64,000 bases of DNA, taken from positions 744,001-808,000 of the forward strand of contig NZ_NJIX01000002.1 in NCBI RefSeq assembly GCF_002209485.1. The letters run 5' to 3'. Positions 25,795-34,046 of the stretch are shown in pieces (position 1 is the first letter of the stretch; each line of letters begins with the position of its first letter). The position numbers and the translations under genes are program-made. The notes beneath the pieces were generated by a model. The model saw only the letters and a program-made list of their open reading frames with translations. It did no database searches and had not been told where the DNA came from. Source of the stretch: Achromobacter sp. HZ34. GTDB lineage: Bacteria > Pseudomonadota > Gammaproteobacteria > Burkholderiales > Burkholderiaceae_B.

Positions 25795-25810
25795 AGCAAT
25801 ATGTATGCCA
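25795..25810 (-). promoter_or_regulatory. Sigma-54 (-24/-12) promoter of the Bug gene
   Basis: On the minus strand TGGCATACATATTGCT matches the RpoN consensus TGGCAC-N5-TTGCW at all but one base, with the required ten bases between GG and GC. It points at the Bug gene. An inverted TGCCA-N8-TGGCA pair (25806-25823) overlaps its upstream side and may bind the activator. Confidence 0.75.
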
Positions 25811-25919
25811 ATTTTTGGTGGCAAATAAACTTCCGACAAAACAATGGCTTGCACAAACCCGACGTTCCACTGCAGGTTTCATGTTTCAATTGAACCATTC
25901 TTTGAAACGGCGCAGCAAC

Positions 25920-27863
25920 ATGAGCCAGACCTCGGCGAACGAGCCCTTACCCGTCATCTGGGCGATCAGCGGCTATCGACTGACTGACGTTTTCCGCCAG
26001 GTCGCCCCGGAACTGGACGGCCGCGCGTCGGTGTCGATCATTCACCGCGGCTACGAAGAAGCACTGGCTGAAATAGAGCGGCGCAGCGAGCGCCACCATT
26101 GCGACGTCATCGTGGCGGCGGGAAGCCATGGTGCGTACTTGCGGCGCAATCTGCCCCATCCGGTCGCTTTGGTGAAGGTCGGCGGGTCGGACTTGCTGGC
26201 GGCGCTGTGCAAGGCGCGGCAGCTCTCGGACAGAATCGCCATCCTGATGCTCAAGCGCATTCCACCGGAAATCCAGCGCTTCGCCGATCTGTTTTTTCTG
26301 CCGCTGGTGTTGCGCTCATATGAGACATCCGAGGAGGCCCGCCATTGCCTGCGGCAATTGGCCAGCGAGGGTATCCAGGTGGTGGTGGGTCCCGGCCAGG
26401 TGGCTGATCTTGCCGACGAGGCGGGGCTGACGGGAGTATTGGTGTACTCCGCGGAGTCCGTAAGGGCAGCCTTCGATGATGCGATCGAAATGGCCACGGC
26501 GCAGCGCGCGGAAAAATCCCGGCGCACGCAGCTCGATTCCATTCTTTATCACCTGGGCGACGGCGTCATTGCCGTCAACATGGACGCCCGCATCGTGATG
26601 GCGAATCCCGCCGCCGAGCAGCTTACCGGCAAGTCGGTACGCACGACCTTGGGCAAGCCCTTGCGGGACGTGCTGCCGGCATTGCAACTGGGGCACGTCC
26701 TGGCAACCGGCAAGGCTGAATTGGGTGCGGTCGAGGAACTTGCCGGAAAATCCATCGTGGTGGACCGTGTGCCGTTGTTCGACGAGGGCAAGCAGACGGG
26801 CGCCATCCTGGCGCTGCACGGTTCAAGCCGGCTGGAACTCGCGGTCAGCAAGCTGCGCGCGCACACGCACAGGCGTTCGCAGGTCGCGCGTTACCGGCTG
26901 GATGACGTGGTGTCCGCATCGCCGGCGATGCAGCACGTCATCGCGCAGTGCAAGGTGTTCGCGCAGCATAGCGACGCCGGCATCCTCATATATGGCGAAA
27001 GCGGTACCGGCAAGGAGTTGCTCGCGCAGGGCATCCACAACGCCAGCCGCCGCGCGCGTCATCCCTTCATTGCCATCAATTGCGGCGCCTTCACCGAGAC
27101 CTTGCTGGAAAGCGAACTGTTCGGCTATGACGAGGGGGCGTTCACGGGCGCGCGCAAACAGGGGAAAGCCGGCCTGTTCGAGGCCGCCAATGACGGCACG
27201 CTGTTTCTCGATGAAATCGGGGAAATGCCCTTGCCGCTGCAGACACGTCTGTTGCGTGCCTTGCAGGAGAAGGAAATCATGCGCGTGGGCAGTGTCGACG
27301 CCCTGCCGGTCAATGTCCGGGTAGTGGCGGCCACGCACCGGGATCTGGCGTCGATGGTGGCGGGGGGCTTGTTTCGGGAAGATCTGTACTACCGCCTGAA
27401 CATCCTTCGCGTCGACGTCCCGCCGTTGCGGGAACGGCGGGAAGACATCGAGGTCCTGGTCCGTAAACTGGTTCCCGCGGCGTTGGCGCGGACGGGGCTG
27501 GAAGCCCTCTGCCCTGACGTCTTGAAGACCGTGCAGCCTGTCATGCAAAACTATGGGTGGCCAGGCAATGTGCGCGAACTGGAGAATGCCGTTGAACGGC
27601 TGACCATGATCTGCCTGGCAACCGGCAGGGCAGTAAAGCCCTTCGAGATGAGCGAAGCGCTGGACCCGGCCGCGAGCCGTGCGCACGGGCCGGGCGTTCG
27701 ACCCGCGCCGCCGGCGAACGCGCCACTACCCAAGCGCCGCGCGCGCATCAGCCCGGAAGACATGGAGCGCATGCTCGTGGACTGCCAGGGCGACCACCAG
27801 GAAGCCGCTCGCCGGCTAGGCGTCAGCCGCACCACGTTGTGGCGTTGGCGGACACGAGGATGA
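25920..27863 (+). CDS. Sigma-54-dependent activator with PrpR N-terminal sensor, PAS and AAA+ domains
   Basis: From MSQTSANEPLPVIWAISGYRL the product is 647 residues; an alternative ATG at 25881 adds 13. Order: PrpR_N sensor (~10-180), PAS-like segment (HLGDGVIAVNMDARIVMANPAAEQL), AAA+ domain (Walker A GESGTGKE, the sigma-54-contacting GAFTGA loop, Walker B LFLDEIGE), and a Fis-type HTH at the end (RLGVSRTTLWRWRTRG). PrpR_N domains sense small carboxylates such as 2-methylcitrate. It is divergent from a Bug gene with a sigma-54 promoter, so it is likely that gene's activator. Confidence 0.92.
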   Translation: MSQTSANEPLPVIWAISGYRLTDVFRQVAPELDGRASVSIIHRGYEEALAEIERRSERHHCDVIVAAGSHGAYLRRNLPHPVALVKVGGSDLLAALCKARQLSDRIAILMLKRIPPEIQRFADLFFLPLVLRSYETSEEARHCLRQLASEGIQVVVGPGQVADLADEAGLTGVLVYSAESVRAAFDDAIEMATAQRAEKSRRTQLDSILYHLGDGVIAVNMDARIVMANPAAEQLTGKSVRTTLGKPLRDVLPALQLGHVLATGKAELGAVEELAGKSIVVDRVPLFDEGKQTGAILALHGSSRLELAVSKLRAHTHRRSQVARYRLDDVVSASPAMQHVIAQCKVFAQHSDAGILIYGESGTGKELLAQGIHNASRRARHPFIAINCGAFTETLLESELFGYDEGAFTGARKQGKAGLFEAANDGTLFLDEIGEMPLPLQTRLLRALQEKEIMRVGSVDALPVNVRVVAATHRDLASMVAGGLFREDLYYRLNILRVDVPPLRERREDIEVLVRKLVPAALARTGLEALCPDVLKTVQPVMQNYGWPGNVRELENAVERLTMICLATGRAVKPFEMSEALDPAASRAHGPGVRPAPPANAPLPKRRARISPEDMERMLVDCQGDHQEAARRLGVSRTTLWRWRTRG

Positions 27864-27888
27864 GCGCAACTCACTGGGTTGGCGCCGG

Positions 27889-28545
27889 TCAATGCACCGG
27901 GCGCAGAGGCTGGTCCAGTATCTCGAACAGGGAGACGCCCATCAAGCGCGTGGGATGGCCACCCGTACACAAACGACCGATGACTCTCACGTAGGCACCG
28001 ATCGTCTTATGCGCGGTGATCGCCTTTTCATAGCCGTCCGCGTCGAGCGTCACTGACGCCAAGACCATGCGGCCCCCGCCAGGCAGGAGCAGGTTGAGCA
28101 TCGCGTCCCCGGCTCGGCGCCCACCCCTGTCGATGAAACCGTCCAGGCATTCCACGGTGCCGACGAAAACGCCAACCCCGCCACCGACCAAGGGCTTGAC
28201 ATCGGCGAGAAGCACTTCCAGCATGTCCTGGCTGAGGGTCGTGATTGCCGGACGAATTTCGTCTTCTTGGCAGCGAGCCGTGGTGGTCGGACGAATGCCA
28301 TCGTCCCGCCAGAGTCGAACTCTCGCAAGCAGCGTAGGCACGGGAACGCTCGTCAAACTCGACAGATGCTCTATCGTGCGTGACACGCAACGCTCATAGT
28401 CGAAGACCGACTCGTCCATCGGGAACACGATCTGGCGCGCAGGGTAAGCGTCATGTTCCAGTACGTAAAAACGATCGCGCGATCGAGTGGCAAGCGCTTT
28501 CCAACCTTGGGATATCAAGTAGTCCAATAGTTGCAATGGGTCCAT
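27889..28545 (-). CDS. Hypothetical protein with OB-fold-like C-terminus
   Basis: I do not recognise this family. From MDPLQLLDYLISQGW (28545) it has 218 residues; a GTG at 28617 would add 24. The N-terminal half (FYVLEHDAYPARQIVFPMDESVFDYERCVSRTI) looks globular and soluble. The C-terminal ~85 residues (VGVFVGTVECLDGF, GRMVLASVTLDADGYEKAITAH, AYVRVIGRLCTGG) have the alternating pattern of an OB-fold, which could bind nucleic acid. No signal peptide or membrane segment. Its upstream region is a decayed copy of the DUF4148 leader, which suggests insertion or promoter capture. Confidence 0.6.
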   Translation of the reverse strand: MDPLQLLDYLISQGWKALATRSRDRFYVLEHDAYPARQIVFPMDESVFDYERCVSRTIEHLSSLTSVPVPTLLARVRLWRDDGIRPTTTARCQEDEIRPAITTLSQDMLEVLLADVKPLVGGGVGVFVGTVECLDGFIDRGGRRAGDAMLNLLLPGGGRMVLASVTLDADGYEKAITAHKTIGAYVRVIGRLCTGGHPTRLMGVSLFEILDQPLRPVH

Positions 28546-28655
28546 GACATTTTCGAAATTTGAGACCCGCGGATGATGATGCCGCTGCACGCCAACGTCC
28601 AGAATTGATTCTTCCACGGAGAATCGCGATACGCCATGAGTGCATCAGATCGTTT

Positions 28656-28752
28656 CGGCTAATTCCGTGTGGTCTGTTGCTGTTCCCGATGACTGAATCC
28701 TGCGCTTGCAAGACCTGGGGATAAACCTGCTATCCGCCAAATGACCTTTCTT
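28656..28752 (-). repeat. Orphan copy of the DUF4148 leader/promoter repeat
   Basis: About 95 bases, highly similar to the leaders of the DUF4148 genes at 29914, 34181 and 36082, but with no DUF4148 gene next to it. It points toward the unknown gene at 27889. Its -35-like box reads AGAAAG instead of GGAAAG and its -10-like box CAGG instead of CGGG. Similarity stops exactly at the -35-like box, so the promoter has probably decayed. Confidence 0.7.
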
Positions 28753-28914
28753 GGCAGTCAGGGACGTTTTCGCGATCCGCAGGTCTACGTCCATTTCCTT
28801 AAAGGCCTTTGTGAGCTTTTTGCAGGAAGTTTTCCCCTCTCCTGCTCCATGGGACGAACTTGTACGATCCAGGACGCCAGCTGCTGGGTAGCGCATGGGC
28901 AAACCTAGGGATGG

Positions 28915-28942
28915 TTGACAATTCAACGTCATGGATTAGAGT
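28915..28942 (+). promoter_or_regulatory. Sigma-70-like promoter for the LprI-VHL gene
   Basis: TTGACA at 28915-28920 is followed, after 16 bases, by TAGAGT at 28937-28942, about 60 bases before the ATG at 29005. The -35 box is perfect and the -10 is moderate. The rest of the 28618-29004 spacer contains only the orphan leader repeat. Confidence 0.45.
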
Positions 28943-29004
28943 CCTGCTGAGTTCCGATGTGTCATCCCGAAAATCACGCATATAGACAAAAGCCTGTGGC
29001 ATAC

Positions 29005-29637
29005 ATGACTAATTACGCATCGAGCGCACTGTTGGGAACATTGCTCCTTGCCTTCAGCGCCAGCGCGGCTGCCTTCGATTGCGCTGCCGCCAGAAACGAT
29101 GCAGAGCACACCATCTGCGGCGATCCCGATCTGTCGAAGCTCGAAGAAGCACTGAGCGCCCAGTATCAAATCTCCCTGCGGGACACCAACTCGCCCGAGG
29201 CATTGCGGCGGGACGAACTAGGCTGGCTGAGCCGGCGAAACGCATGCCGCAAAGATGCGCGCTGCCTGTCTCTGCAGTATCGGCAGCGGCTGTTGGAACT
29301 CTCGTCCGAGGATCGCGGGTCGACCAACGATGACATGAAGCGCTCATTGCCCGTGCTTCCGTGTGAACATGAGGCAAGTCTGGCGTCGATCGAAAGCCAT
29401 ACGCCAACGGAAGTGACTTTTTTGAACGACTCTGACGAGCGCGTAACCGTCTACTGGCTCGGCTTCGACGGCAATCGTGTGAAGTACATGGACCTCGCGG
29501 CAGGCGGCAGCTATCGGCAGCAGACCTACCTATCGCACCCATGGGTCGTCGCCGGCGCCAACGATCGCTGTCTGGGTCTTTACTTACCGCGCGCTACTCG
29601 CGGCGTCGCGGTAGTCGGCTCACCCGCGACTCGCTAA
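29005..29637 (+). CDS. Secreted LprI-like protein fused to a VHL beta-type domain
   Basis: I start at MTNYASSALLGTLLLAFSASAAA (29005), which opens a signal peptide; the frame upstream is unlikely. Residues ~22-100 match an LprI-type Cys-rich helical domain (FDCAAARNDAEHTICGDPDLSKLEEAL, RRNACRKDARCLSLQYRQRL), found in lysozyme-inhibitor-like periplasmic proteins. Residues ~125-190 (EVTFLNDSDERVTVYWLGFDGN, VKYMDLAAGGSYRQQTYLSHPWVV) match the beta domain of the von Hippel-Lindau protein closely. A periplasmic protein-binding or envelope-defence role is inferred. The two-domain product is 210 residues. Confidence 0.75.
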   Translation: MTNYASSALLGTLLLAFSASAAAFDCAAARNDAEHTICGDPDLSKLEEALSAQYQISLRDTNSPEALRRDELGWLSRRNACRKDARCLSLQYRQRLLELSSEDRGSTNDDMKRSLPVLPCEHEASLASIESHTPTEVTFLNDSDERVTVYWLGFDGNRVKYMDLAAGGSYRQQTYLSHPWVVAGANDRCLGLYLPRATRGVAVVGSPATR

Positions 29638-29670
29638 AAAAACGGCCCCATGCGAGGAGACATGGAGCCG
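29636..29670 (-). terminator. Rho-independent terminator, minus strand (DUF4148 copy 1)
   Basis: On the minus strand CGGCTCCATG and CATGGGGCCG form a stem with one mismatch, followed by seven Ts. It lies 240 bases downstream of the DUF4148 gene at 29914 and overlaps the stop codon of the LprI-VHL gene on the other strand. Confidence 0.7.
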
Positions 29671-29680
29671 TCGTACTGCG

Positions 29681-29790
29681 TCGAGAGGACATTCTGAACT
29701 GCACCCCGCCTCTCGTCGGAGAACCCGCCAAGCCAGCACGCCTGGCGAGCCGGACTTATGTTGGGATCGCGCGCATGGCGCGGTTTACTA
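29681..29790 (-). repeat. DUF4148 3' flank repeat, copy 1
   Basis: About 110 bases starting TCGAGAGGACATTCTGAACT that recur with high similarity at 35917-36028 downstream of the DUF4148 gene at 36082. In both places a terminator hairpin ends ten bases before the repeat. It shows the duplication includes the 3' flank. The rest of the 29638-29913 spacer has no gene. Confidence 0.65.
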
Positions 29791-29913
29791 TTCGCGGACC
29801 AGCCAGTCGCGGCTGCCCGCCGCATTCTTGACCGCGATCTCGCGATTCGTCCCCGGCGACCTTGCGACCGGCAAGCAGACAAACCCGAGATTCATACTTC
29901 ATCGATCCCGGGA

Positions 29914-30237
29914 TCACCCTTGGAACGGCACGTTGTTCGAGTCACCGAAGGCAGTGGCGCCGGGCGTTGCCGCAACGTCAGCAGCAACTTGGGCACGCGA
30001 CACGCTGGAATCGGCTTGGGCCGAGAACGCGACGTTGTCGCTGTCACCGAAGGCAACCAGGCCTTCGTTCTTCGCTTGTTGCAGTTCGGCTTGAATCTGG
30101 GCACGGCTGGTCGAGTTATCGGCTTGGCCGTAGGTACCTTGGAAAGGCACGTTGTCGATGTCGCCGCGGGGCGTGCCGGCTTGGGCGGCACCAATCAGGG
30201 CAAACGAAACGATCAGCGAGGTGGCGATGGTTTTCAT
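29914..30237 (-). CDS. DUF4148 secreted protein, copy 1
   Basis: A 107-residue exported protein starting MKTIATSLIVSFALIGAAQAG (30237), behind an AGGAGAA ribosome site. After signal cleavage it carries three near-identical D-x-D/N-N-V-x-F motifs (DIDNVPFQG, DSDNVAFSA, DSNNVPFQG) separated by helical SRAQV/SRAQI segments. The family is abundant in Burkholderiales and its function is unknown. It differs from copies 2 and 3 at only four or five positions. The upstream element GGAAAG-N16-CGGG is shared by all copies. Confidence 0.88.
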   Translation of the reverse strand: MKTIATSLIVSFALIGAAQAGTPRGDIDNVPFQGTYGQADNSTSRAQIQAELQQAKNEGLVAFGDSDNVAFSAQADSSVSRAQVAADVAATPGATAFGDSNNVPFQG

Positions 30238-30335
30238 GGCAGTTCTCCTAGTCCTAGTCAGTGGGAGCAGACCGTGTCGGCTAATTCCGTGTGGTCTGTT
30301 GCTGTTCCCGATGACTGAATTCTGCGCTTGCAAGA

Positions 30336-30378
30336 CCTAGGGATAAACCCGCTATTCGCCAAATGACCTTTCCAAAAA
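30336..30378 (-). promoter_or_regulatory. ECF-like two-box element upstream of DUF4148 copy 1
   Basis: Minus strand: TTTTTGGAAAG, 16 bases, then CGGGTTTATCCCTAGG, ending about 100 bases before the ATG. The same boxes and exact 16-base spacing precede all four DUF4148 genes. GGAA and CGG-type boxes at this spacing resemble ECF-sigma promoters. Confidence 0.55.
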
Positions 30379-30438
30379 TCGCGGCAATGTGGCTATTGCG
30401 CTCATAAGCAGCACCTATTGAAGCCCGCCGACAGCGGC

Positions 30439-31113
30439 CTACGTCGCCAGCAAAGCCGCCTGCGCGCGCTCGAAATCTGGCGTGCGATATAGCTCTTCGG
30501 CGATTTCACCCAGTCTCGACGGGTGTAGCTTGGGCCCCAGGCCGTAAAACTCCTGGAAGCTCATGATCAGCGGGCGCCATTTGTCAGGATCGATCCGATT
30601 CGGGTTGCCCGCCATCAGAATGGATTCGTCGACATGGACGCGTTTGATACGCGCTTCCAGCACGGCCACGTACCCATTCAAAGGACCGTCCTGGTCATAG
30701 CTGTGTTCGTGTTCGAAGACGGCTTCGAGTTGCACGGGGCACTCCGCCACCCGCGGCGGCGCCACGGTCTCCGCCGCAACGGCGGTGAGTCCGGCGGCCG
30801 CGAACTTGTCTTTCACATGGTAGTAGCCGCGCTTGACCTTATCCTGCGGAACGGGATCGGACCCCGTGGTTCGCGCGAGCCGATCGACGGCCTCGACCTG
30901 CGCCGGTGACGGCAGATTGATTACCAACTCTCCATTGCGACGCATATTCTCGACGGTCTTCGAGATGGATTGCAGGCCCAGATAGCAGCGCCAGCCGATC
31001 CAGAACACCGATGACATAGGCGCCAGGTTGATCGAGCCATCTTCATTGACGGTGCTCAGTAACGCGACGGGCGTGCCGAAATAAAGAATGGACGGGTGTG
31101 CGGTGACATGCAT
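30439..31113 (-). CDS. Flavin reductase-like FMN-binding split-barrel protein
   Basis: A 224-residue protein starting MHVTAHPSILYFGTPVALLSTVN (31113). The N-terminal half is a split-barrel flavin-binding domain (VALLSTVNEDGSINLAPMSSVFWIGWRCYLGLQ, NGELVINLPSP), as in the FlaRed/DIM6-NTAB family. These proteins bind FMN and act as reductases or as partner subunits. It lies 65 bases after the GlxA-type regulator gene and may be co-transcribed with it. Its last residues (AALLAT) lie inside a stretch duplicated next to DUF4148 copy 3, so the repeat boundary reaches into this gene. Confidence 0.85.
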   Translation of the reverse strand: MHVTAHPSILYFGTPVALLSTVNEDGSINLAPMSSVFWIGWRCYLGLQSISKTVENMRRNGELVINLPSPAQVEAVDRLARTTGSDPVPQDKVKRGYYHVKDKFAAAGLTAVAAETVAPPRVAECPVQLEAVFEHEHSYDQDGPLNGYVAVLEARIKRVHVDESILMAGNPNRIDPDKWRPLIMSFQEFYGLGPKLHPSRLGEIAEELYRTPDFERAQAALLAT

Positions 31114-31178
31114 GTTGAAGTTCCTTTGAAATGACCCAGTCAGAATGACGGATCGCGCAAAGGACCACACTCCGTTTC

Positions 31179-32189
31179 TTATCGTGGTATCGGAACAGGT
31201 TTCATGGCGCCTCCCGCCGCATCCGGCCGTAGCAGCGACGACGGCAGGCGGCCAGTTGTGCGCAGGAACGCGCGGCGCATGCCCTGCTCGGAAACGAAGC
31301 CGCTGCGCCGCGCCACCTCCTTGAGCGACGCGCTGGTCGAGCCGAGCAGCGCGCCAGCATATTCCACACGGATACGTTCGAGCGCGGAGGCAGGCCCCTC
31401 CCCCGTCGCTTCGACGAACTTCCGATAGAACGATCGCACCGAATGGTTGCTCGCTTCAGCCATGTCAGCGATGCGCCACGGCGCCGCGGGCCGCGCGGCC
31501 ATCTCCGCCAGCAGCGGCGCGAACGGCTGGGCTTCGACGTCCTGGAATCGTAGGGCATCGCTGTACTGCGCCTGTCCGCCAGGACGCCACATATGCACGA
31601 CCAATCTGCGCGCCACAGCATGCGCACACACGCGACCGGCGTCCTCTTCTATCAGCGCGAGCGTGAGGTCGATACCCGCGGTCACGCCGGCAGAGGTGTA
31701 CACCCTGCCGTCTCGCAGATAGATAGGCTGCGGATCGACGTTCACCTCGGGATAAGCCGACGCCAGCCGTTCCGCCGCCCGCCAATGCGTACACGCTGAG
31801 CGGCCATTCAACAATCCCGTGGAAGCCAGCAGGAACGCGCCAGTACAAACCGCGCAGACCCGTCGCGCGTCGGCCGCCAGCGTTTTTACCGCCTGCACGA
31901 CCAGCGCATCCTTCGATGCGTCATCGACGCCCGGCCCGCCAGGCACGATAAGCGTATCGACCCGGTCCGCCAAGGCGGCATACGGCTCGGTTGAAACCTC
32001 GAACGGGCCTGCCCCTTTCACAGGACCACCAGCCGCGCTGACGATACGCAAATCGTAATGCACCCCACCCTCTTCCGCCGCGGTGGCGAAGGCTTGCAAC
32101 GGACCTGCCAGGTCGACCGGCTGAAAGCCTGGGTAAACCAGAAAGAGGACAAGCGATGGCACGGTTTGATTGTGAATTGGCAGGGGCAT
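31179..32189 (-). CDS. GlxA-type regulator: DJ-1/PfpI domain plus AraC HTH
   Basis: The real start is near MPLPIHNQTVPSLVLFLVYPG (32189); the longer frame upstream is the shadow of the divergent gene. The 336-residue product has an N-terminal DJ-1/PfpI domain with the nucleophile elbow in AVCTGAFLLASTGLLNGRSACTHW and a C-terminal AraC/XylS DNA-binding domain (LKEVARRSGFVSEQGMRRAFLRTTG). Such GlxA-like proteins are transcriptional activators in which the amidotransferase-like domain senses ligand. Its divergent neighbour is a stand-alone DJ-1/PfpI enzyme, the probable target, with 93 bases between them. Confidence 0.9.
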   Translation of the reverse strand: MPLPIHNQTVPSLVLFLVYPGFQPVDLAGPLQAFATAAEEGGVHYDLRIVSAAGGPVKGAGPFEVSTEPYAALADRVDTLIVPGGPGVDDASKDALVVQAVKTLAADARRVCAVCTGAFLLASTGLLNGRSACTHWRAAERLASAYPEVNVDPQPIYLRDGRVYTSAGVTAGIDLTLALIEEDAGRVCAHAVARRLVVHMWRPGGQAQYSDALRFQDVEAQPFAPLLAEMAARPAAPWRIADMAEASNHSVRSFYRKFVEATGEGPASALERIRVEYAGALLGSTSASLKEVARRSGFVSEQGMRRAFLRTTGRLPSSLLRPDAAGGAMKPVPIPR

Positions 32190-32282
32190 GACCGTGCGCA
32201 TTCCTATTATCGACAGCTGGACATCCCGCCGGGATTCACTCAAGCGGCCACTGCGGCCGCCATACACAAGGGGAATACAGCA

Positions 32283-32975
32283 ATGCGTGCAAATTTTGCG
32301 CTGTTCGAAGGTGTGACGCAACTGGACCTGACGGGTCCATATGAAGTCCTGGTTCGTGCTCCGGGTTTTCAATGCGAGCTGGTCGCCAAGGCGCCAGGAA
32401 ACGTCCGCACGGATAGAGGCCTCATGCTGGTGCCGACCACGACTGTCGCGCAAGCTGGACCGTGCGATCTGCTGGTCGTTCCCGGCGGTCCCGGAACGGA
32501 TGCCGCGTTGGAGGATCCGACATGGGTGGATTTCGTCCGCACCCAGGCGGCTTCGGCCAAGTGGGTCTTCGGCATCTGCACCGGTTCCCTGCTGCTTGGC
32601 GCCGCAGGTCTGCTGCAAGGCCGCCGCGCATCCTGCCACTGGCTGGCCCGTGATCTTCTTGCCGAATTCGGGGCACGGCCCGTCGATGATCGGACCACGA
32701 TAGACGGCAAGTACTTTACGTCGGGCGGCGTCACCGCGGGCATTGACATGGCGTTGCTGGTAGTGGCCAACGTTCTGGACCAGGCCGCTGCGGAACAGAT
32801 TCAACTGCAAATCGAATACGATCCCGCGCCGCCTTTCCCGGGAGGGACACCGTTCACCTCGCGCGCCGAAATCGTGCAGCGCTGCGTATCGGCCGGCGCT
32901 GAACGGCGGGCGTTGCGCGAGGCAGCAGTCAAGGCCGCCGCCGCCAAATTGCGTGGCGAGGAACCGGTGCGATGA
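32283..32975 (+). CDS. DJ-1/PfpI family protein, isonitrile hydratase-like
   Basis: A 230-residue protein starting MRANFALFEGVTQLDLTGPYEVL (32283) behind AAGGGGA. The nucleophile elbow is GICTGSLLLGAAGLLQGRRASCHW with Cys99, and LDLTGP supplies the acidic residue at ~15, the layout of bacterial isonitrile hydratase (InhA), which converts isonitriles to N-substituted formamides. The substrate is not proven. It overlaps the downstream Bug gene by four bases (ATGA), so enzyme and receptor are co-translated. Confidence 0.85.
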   Translation: MRANFALFEGVTQLDLTGPYEVLVRAPGFQCELVAKAPGNVRTDRGLMLVPTTTVAQAGPCDLLVVPGGPGTDAALEDPTWVDFVRTQAASAKWVFGICTGSLLLGAAGLLQGRRASCHWLARDLLAEFGARPVDDRTTIDGKYFTSGGVTAGIDMALLVVANVLDQAAAEQIQLQIEYDPAPPFPGGTPFTSRAEIVQRCVSAGAERRALREAAVKAAAAKLRGEEPVR

Positions 32976-34003
32976 GGACCGCTTTCATGCCTTCCCTACG
33001 CCGGATGGCTGCTTTCGTGCCCCTCCCGCGGCGGCTGACCGGTCTGCTGCTGTCATCGGGTGCGACAGGCATCGGCATCGCATTGCTGGCCGCGCCTGCA
33101 CAGGCTGCGGGGTATCCCGAACACGCTGTCACGCTGGTCGTGCCCTATGCGGCCGGCGGCCCCATGGACCTGGTTGCGCGGCAAGTCAGCAATACCCTGG
33201 CCGCGCAGCTCGGCGTCGCCGTCATTGTCGAGAACGTCCCGGGCGCCGGCAGCACGATAGGCACCTTGCGGGCAATACGCGCCAAGGCAGACGGCTACAC
33301 CCTGCTCCTTCAACACGTGGGTCTGGCGACGTTGCCGGCACTCTATCCGAAACTTGGCGCGGACCTTCGGCGCGATCTCGTGCCATTGGGTGTCGTCGCC
33401 GACGTGCCAATGGTGATAGCAGTCAAGGCGTCGTCAAGCATCGCCGGACCGCGCGAATTGCTTGCCCGGAAGACGGCATCGGCGCTCAACTGGGGCACGG
33501 CCGGCGTGGGATCGGCATCCTCGCTTTGCCTGCGCCAGATCACCGAAGCCGCACACGCAGGGGCAACGGAAGTGCCTTACAAAGGCACGGGCCCCGCCCT
33601 GGTGGATCTGCTGGGCGGACAGATAGACGCAATCTGCGACCTGTACACCAATCTGAAACCCATGCTGGACAGCGGCAAACTGCGCGCGCTTGCAAGCCTT
33701 TCCGAAGCGGGACATTCGCCTGTGGCCGGCATGCAGGCGTTGGGCGAGACCGTGCCGTCATTGCAGGTCTTTACCGCATGGTATGGCCTGTTCGCGCCAC
33801 GCCAGACGCCGGATGAAGCGCAGGTTCGCCTGCGGGCCGCGACGGCGTCCCTCGTGGAAGACAAGGCCTACCGCAATGCGCTCGGCGTCGCGGGCGCAAC
33901 GATTCCGTCGGGTGAAGATGCCAGCGCGCAAGCACTGGCTACGCTTCTGCGACGTGACATGACGCGTTGGAGCGGGTTAGGCGCAACCGCCAACGCGCAA
34001 TAA
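32972..34003 (+). CDS. Bug-family substrate-binding protein coupled to a DJ-1/PfpI enzyme
   Basis: A 343-residue receptor. Basic N-region, then signal core GLLLSSGATGIGIALLAAPAQAAG, then the Bug signature YPEHAVTLVVPYAAGGPMDLVAR with VIVENVPGAGSTIGTLRAI. The ATG overlaps the stop of the isonitrile-hydratase-like gene. Coupling of a Bug receptor to this enzyme suggests that the receptor's ligand is the enzyme's substrate or product. No membrane subunits are nearby. Confidence 0.9.
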   Translation: MRTAFMPSLRRMAAFVPLPRRLTGLLLSSGATGIGIALLAAPAQAAGYPEHAVTLVVPYAAGGPMDLVARQVSNTLAAQLGVAVIVENVPGAGSTIGTLRAIRAKADGYTLLLQHVGLATLPALYPKLGADLRRDLVPLGVVADVPMVIAVKASSSIAGPRELLARKTASALNWGTAGVGSASSLCLRQITEAAHAGATEVPYKGTGPALVDLLGGQIDAICDLYTNLKPMLDSGKLRALASLSEAGHSPVAGMQALGETVPSLQVFTAWYGLFAPRQTPDEAQVRLRAATASLVEDKAYRNALGVAGATIPSGEDASAQALATLLRRDMTRWSGLGATANAQ

Positions 34004-34046
34004 AGCCGGGCACGAGAGAGCCTCGACCTTGCAGTGGAAAGCGACA

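Noticed and set aside
28645-28932. 95-codon minus-strand frame containing KKLTKAFKEMDVDLRIAK
   Set aside because: It crosses the orphan DUF4148 leader repeat, has no ribosome site and no recognisable family; possible decayed sequence but unsupported.
32190-32810. N-terminal extension of the GlxA-like gene to 543 codons
   Set aside because: The extension is antisense to the DJ-1/PfpI gene and has no family match; the real start is near 32189.
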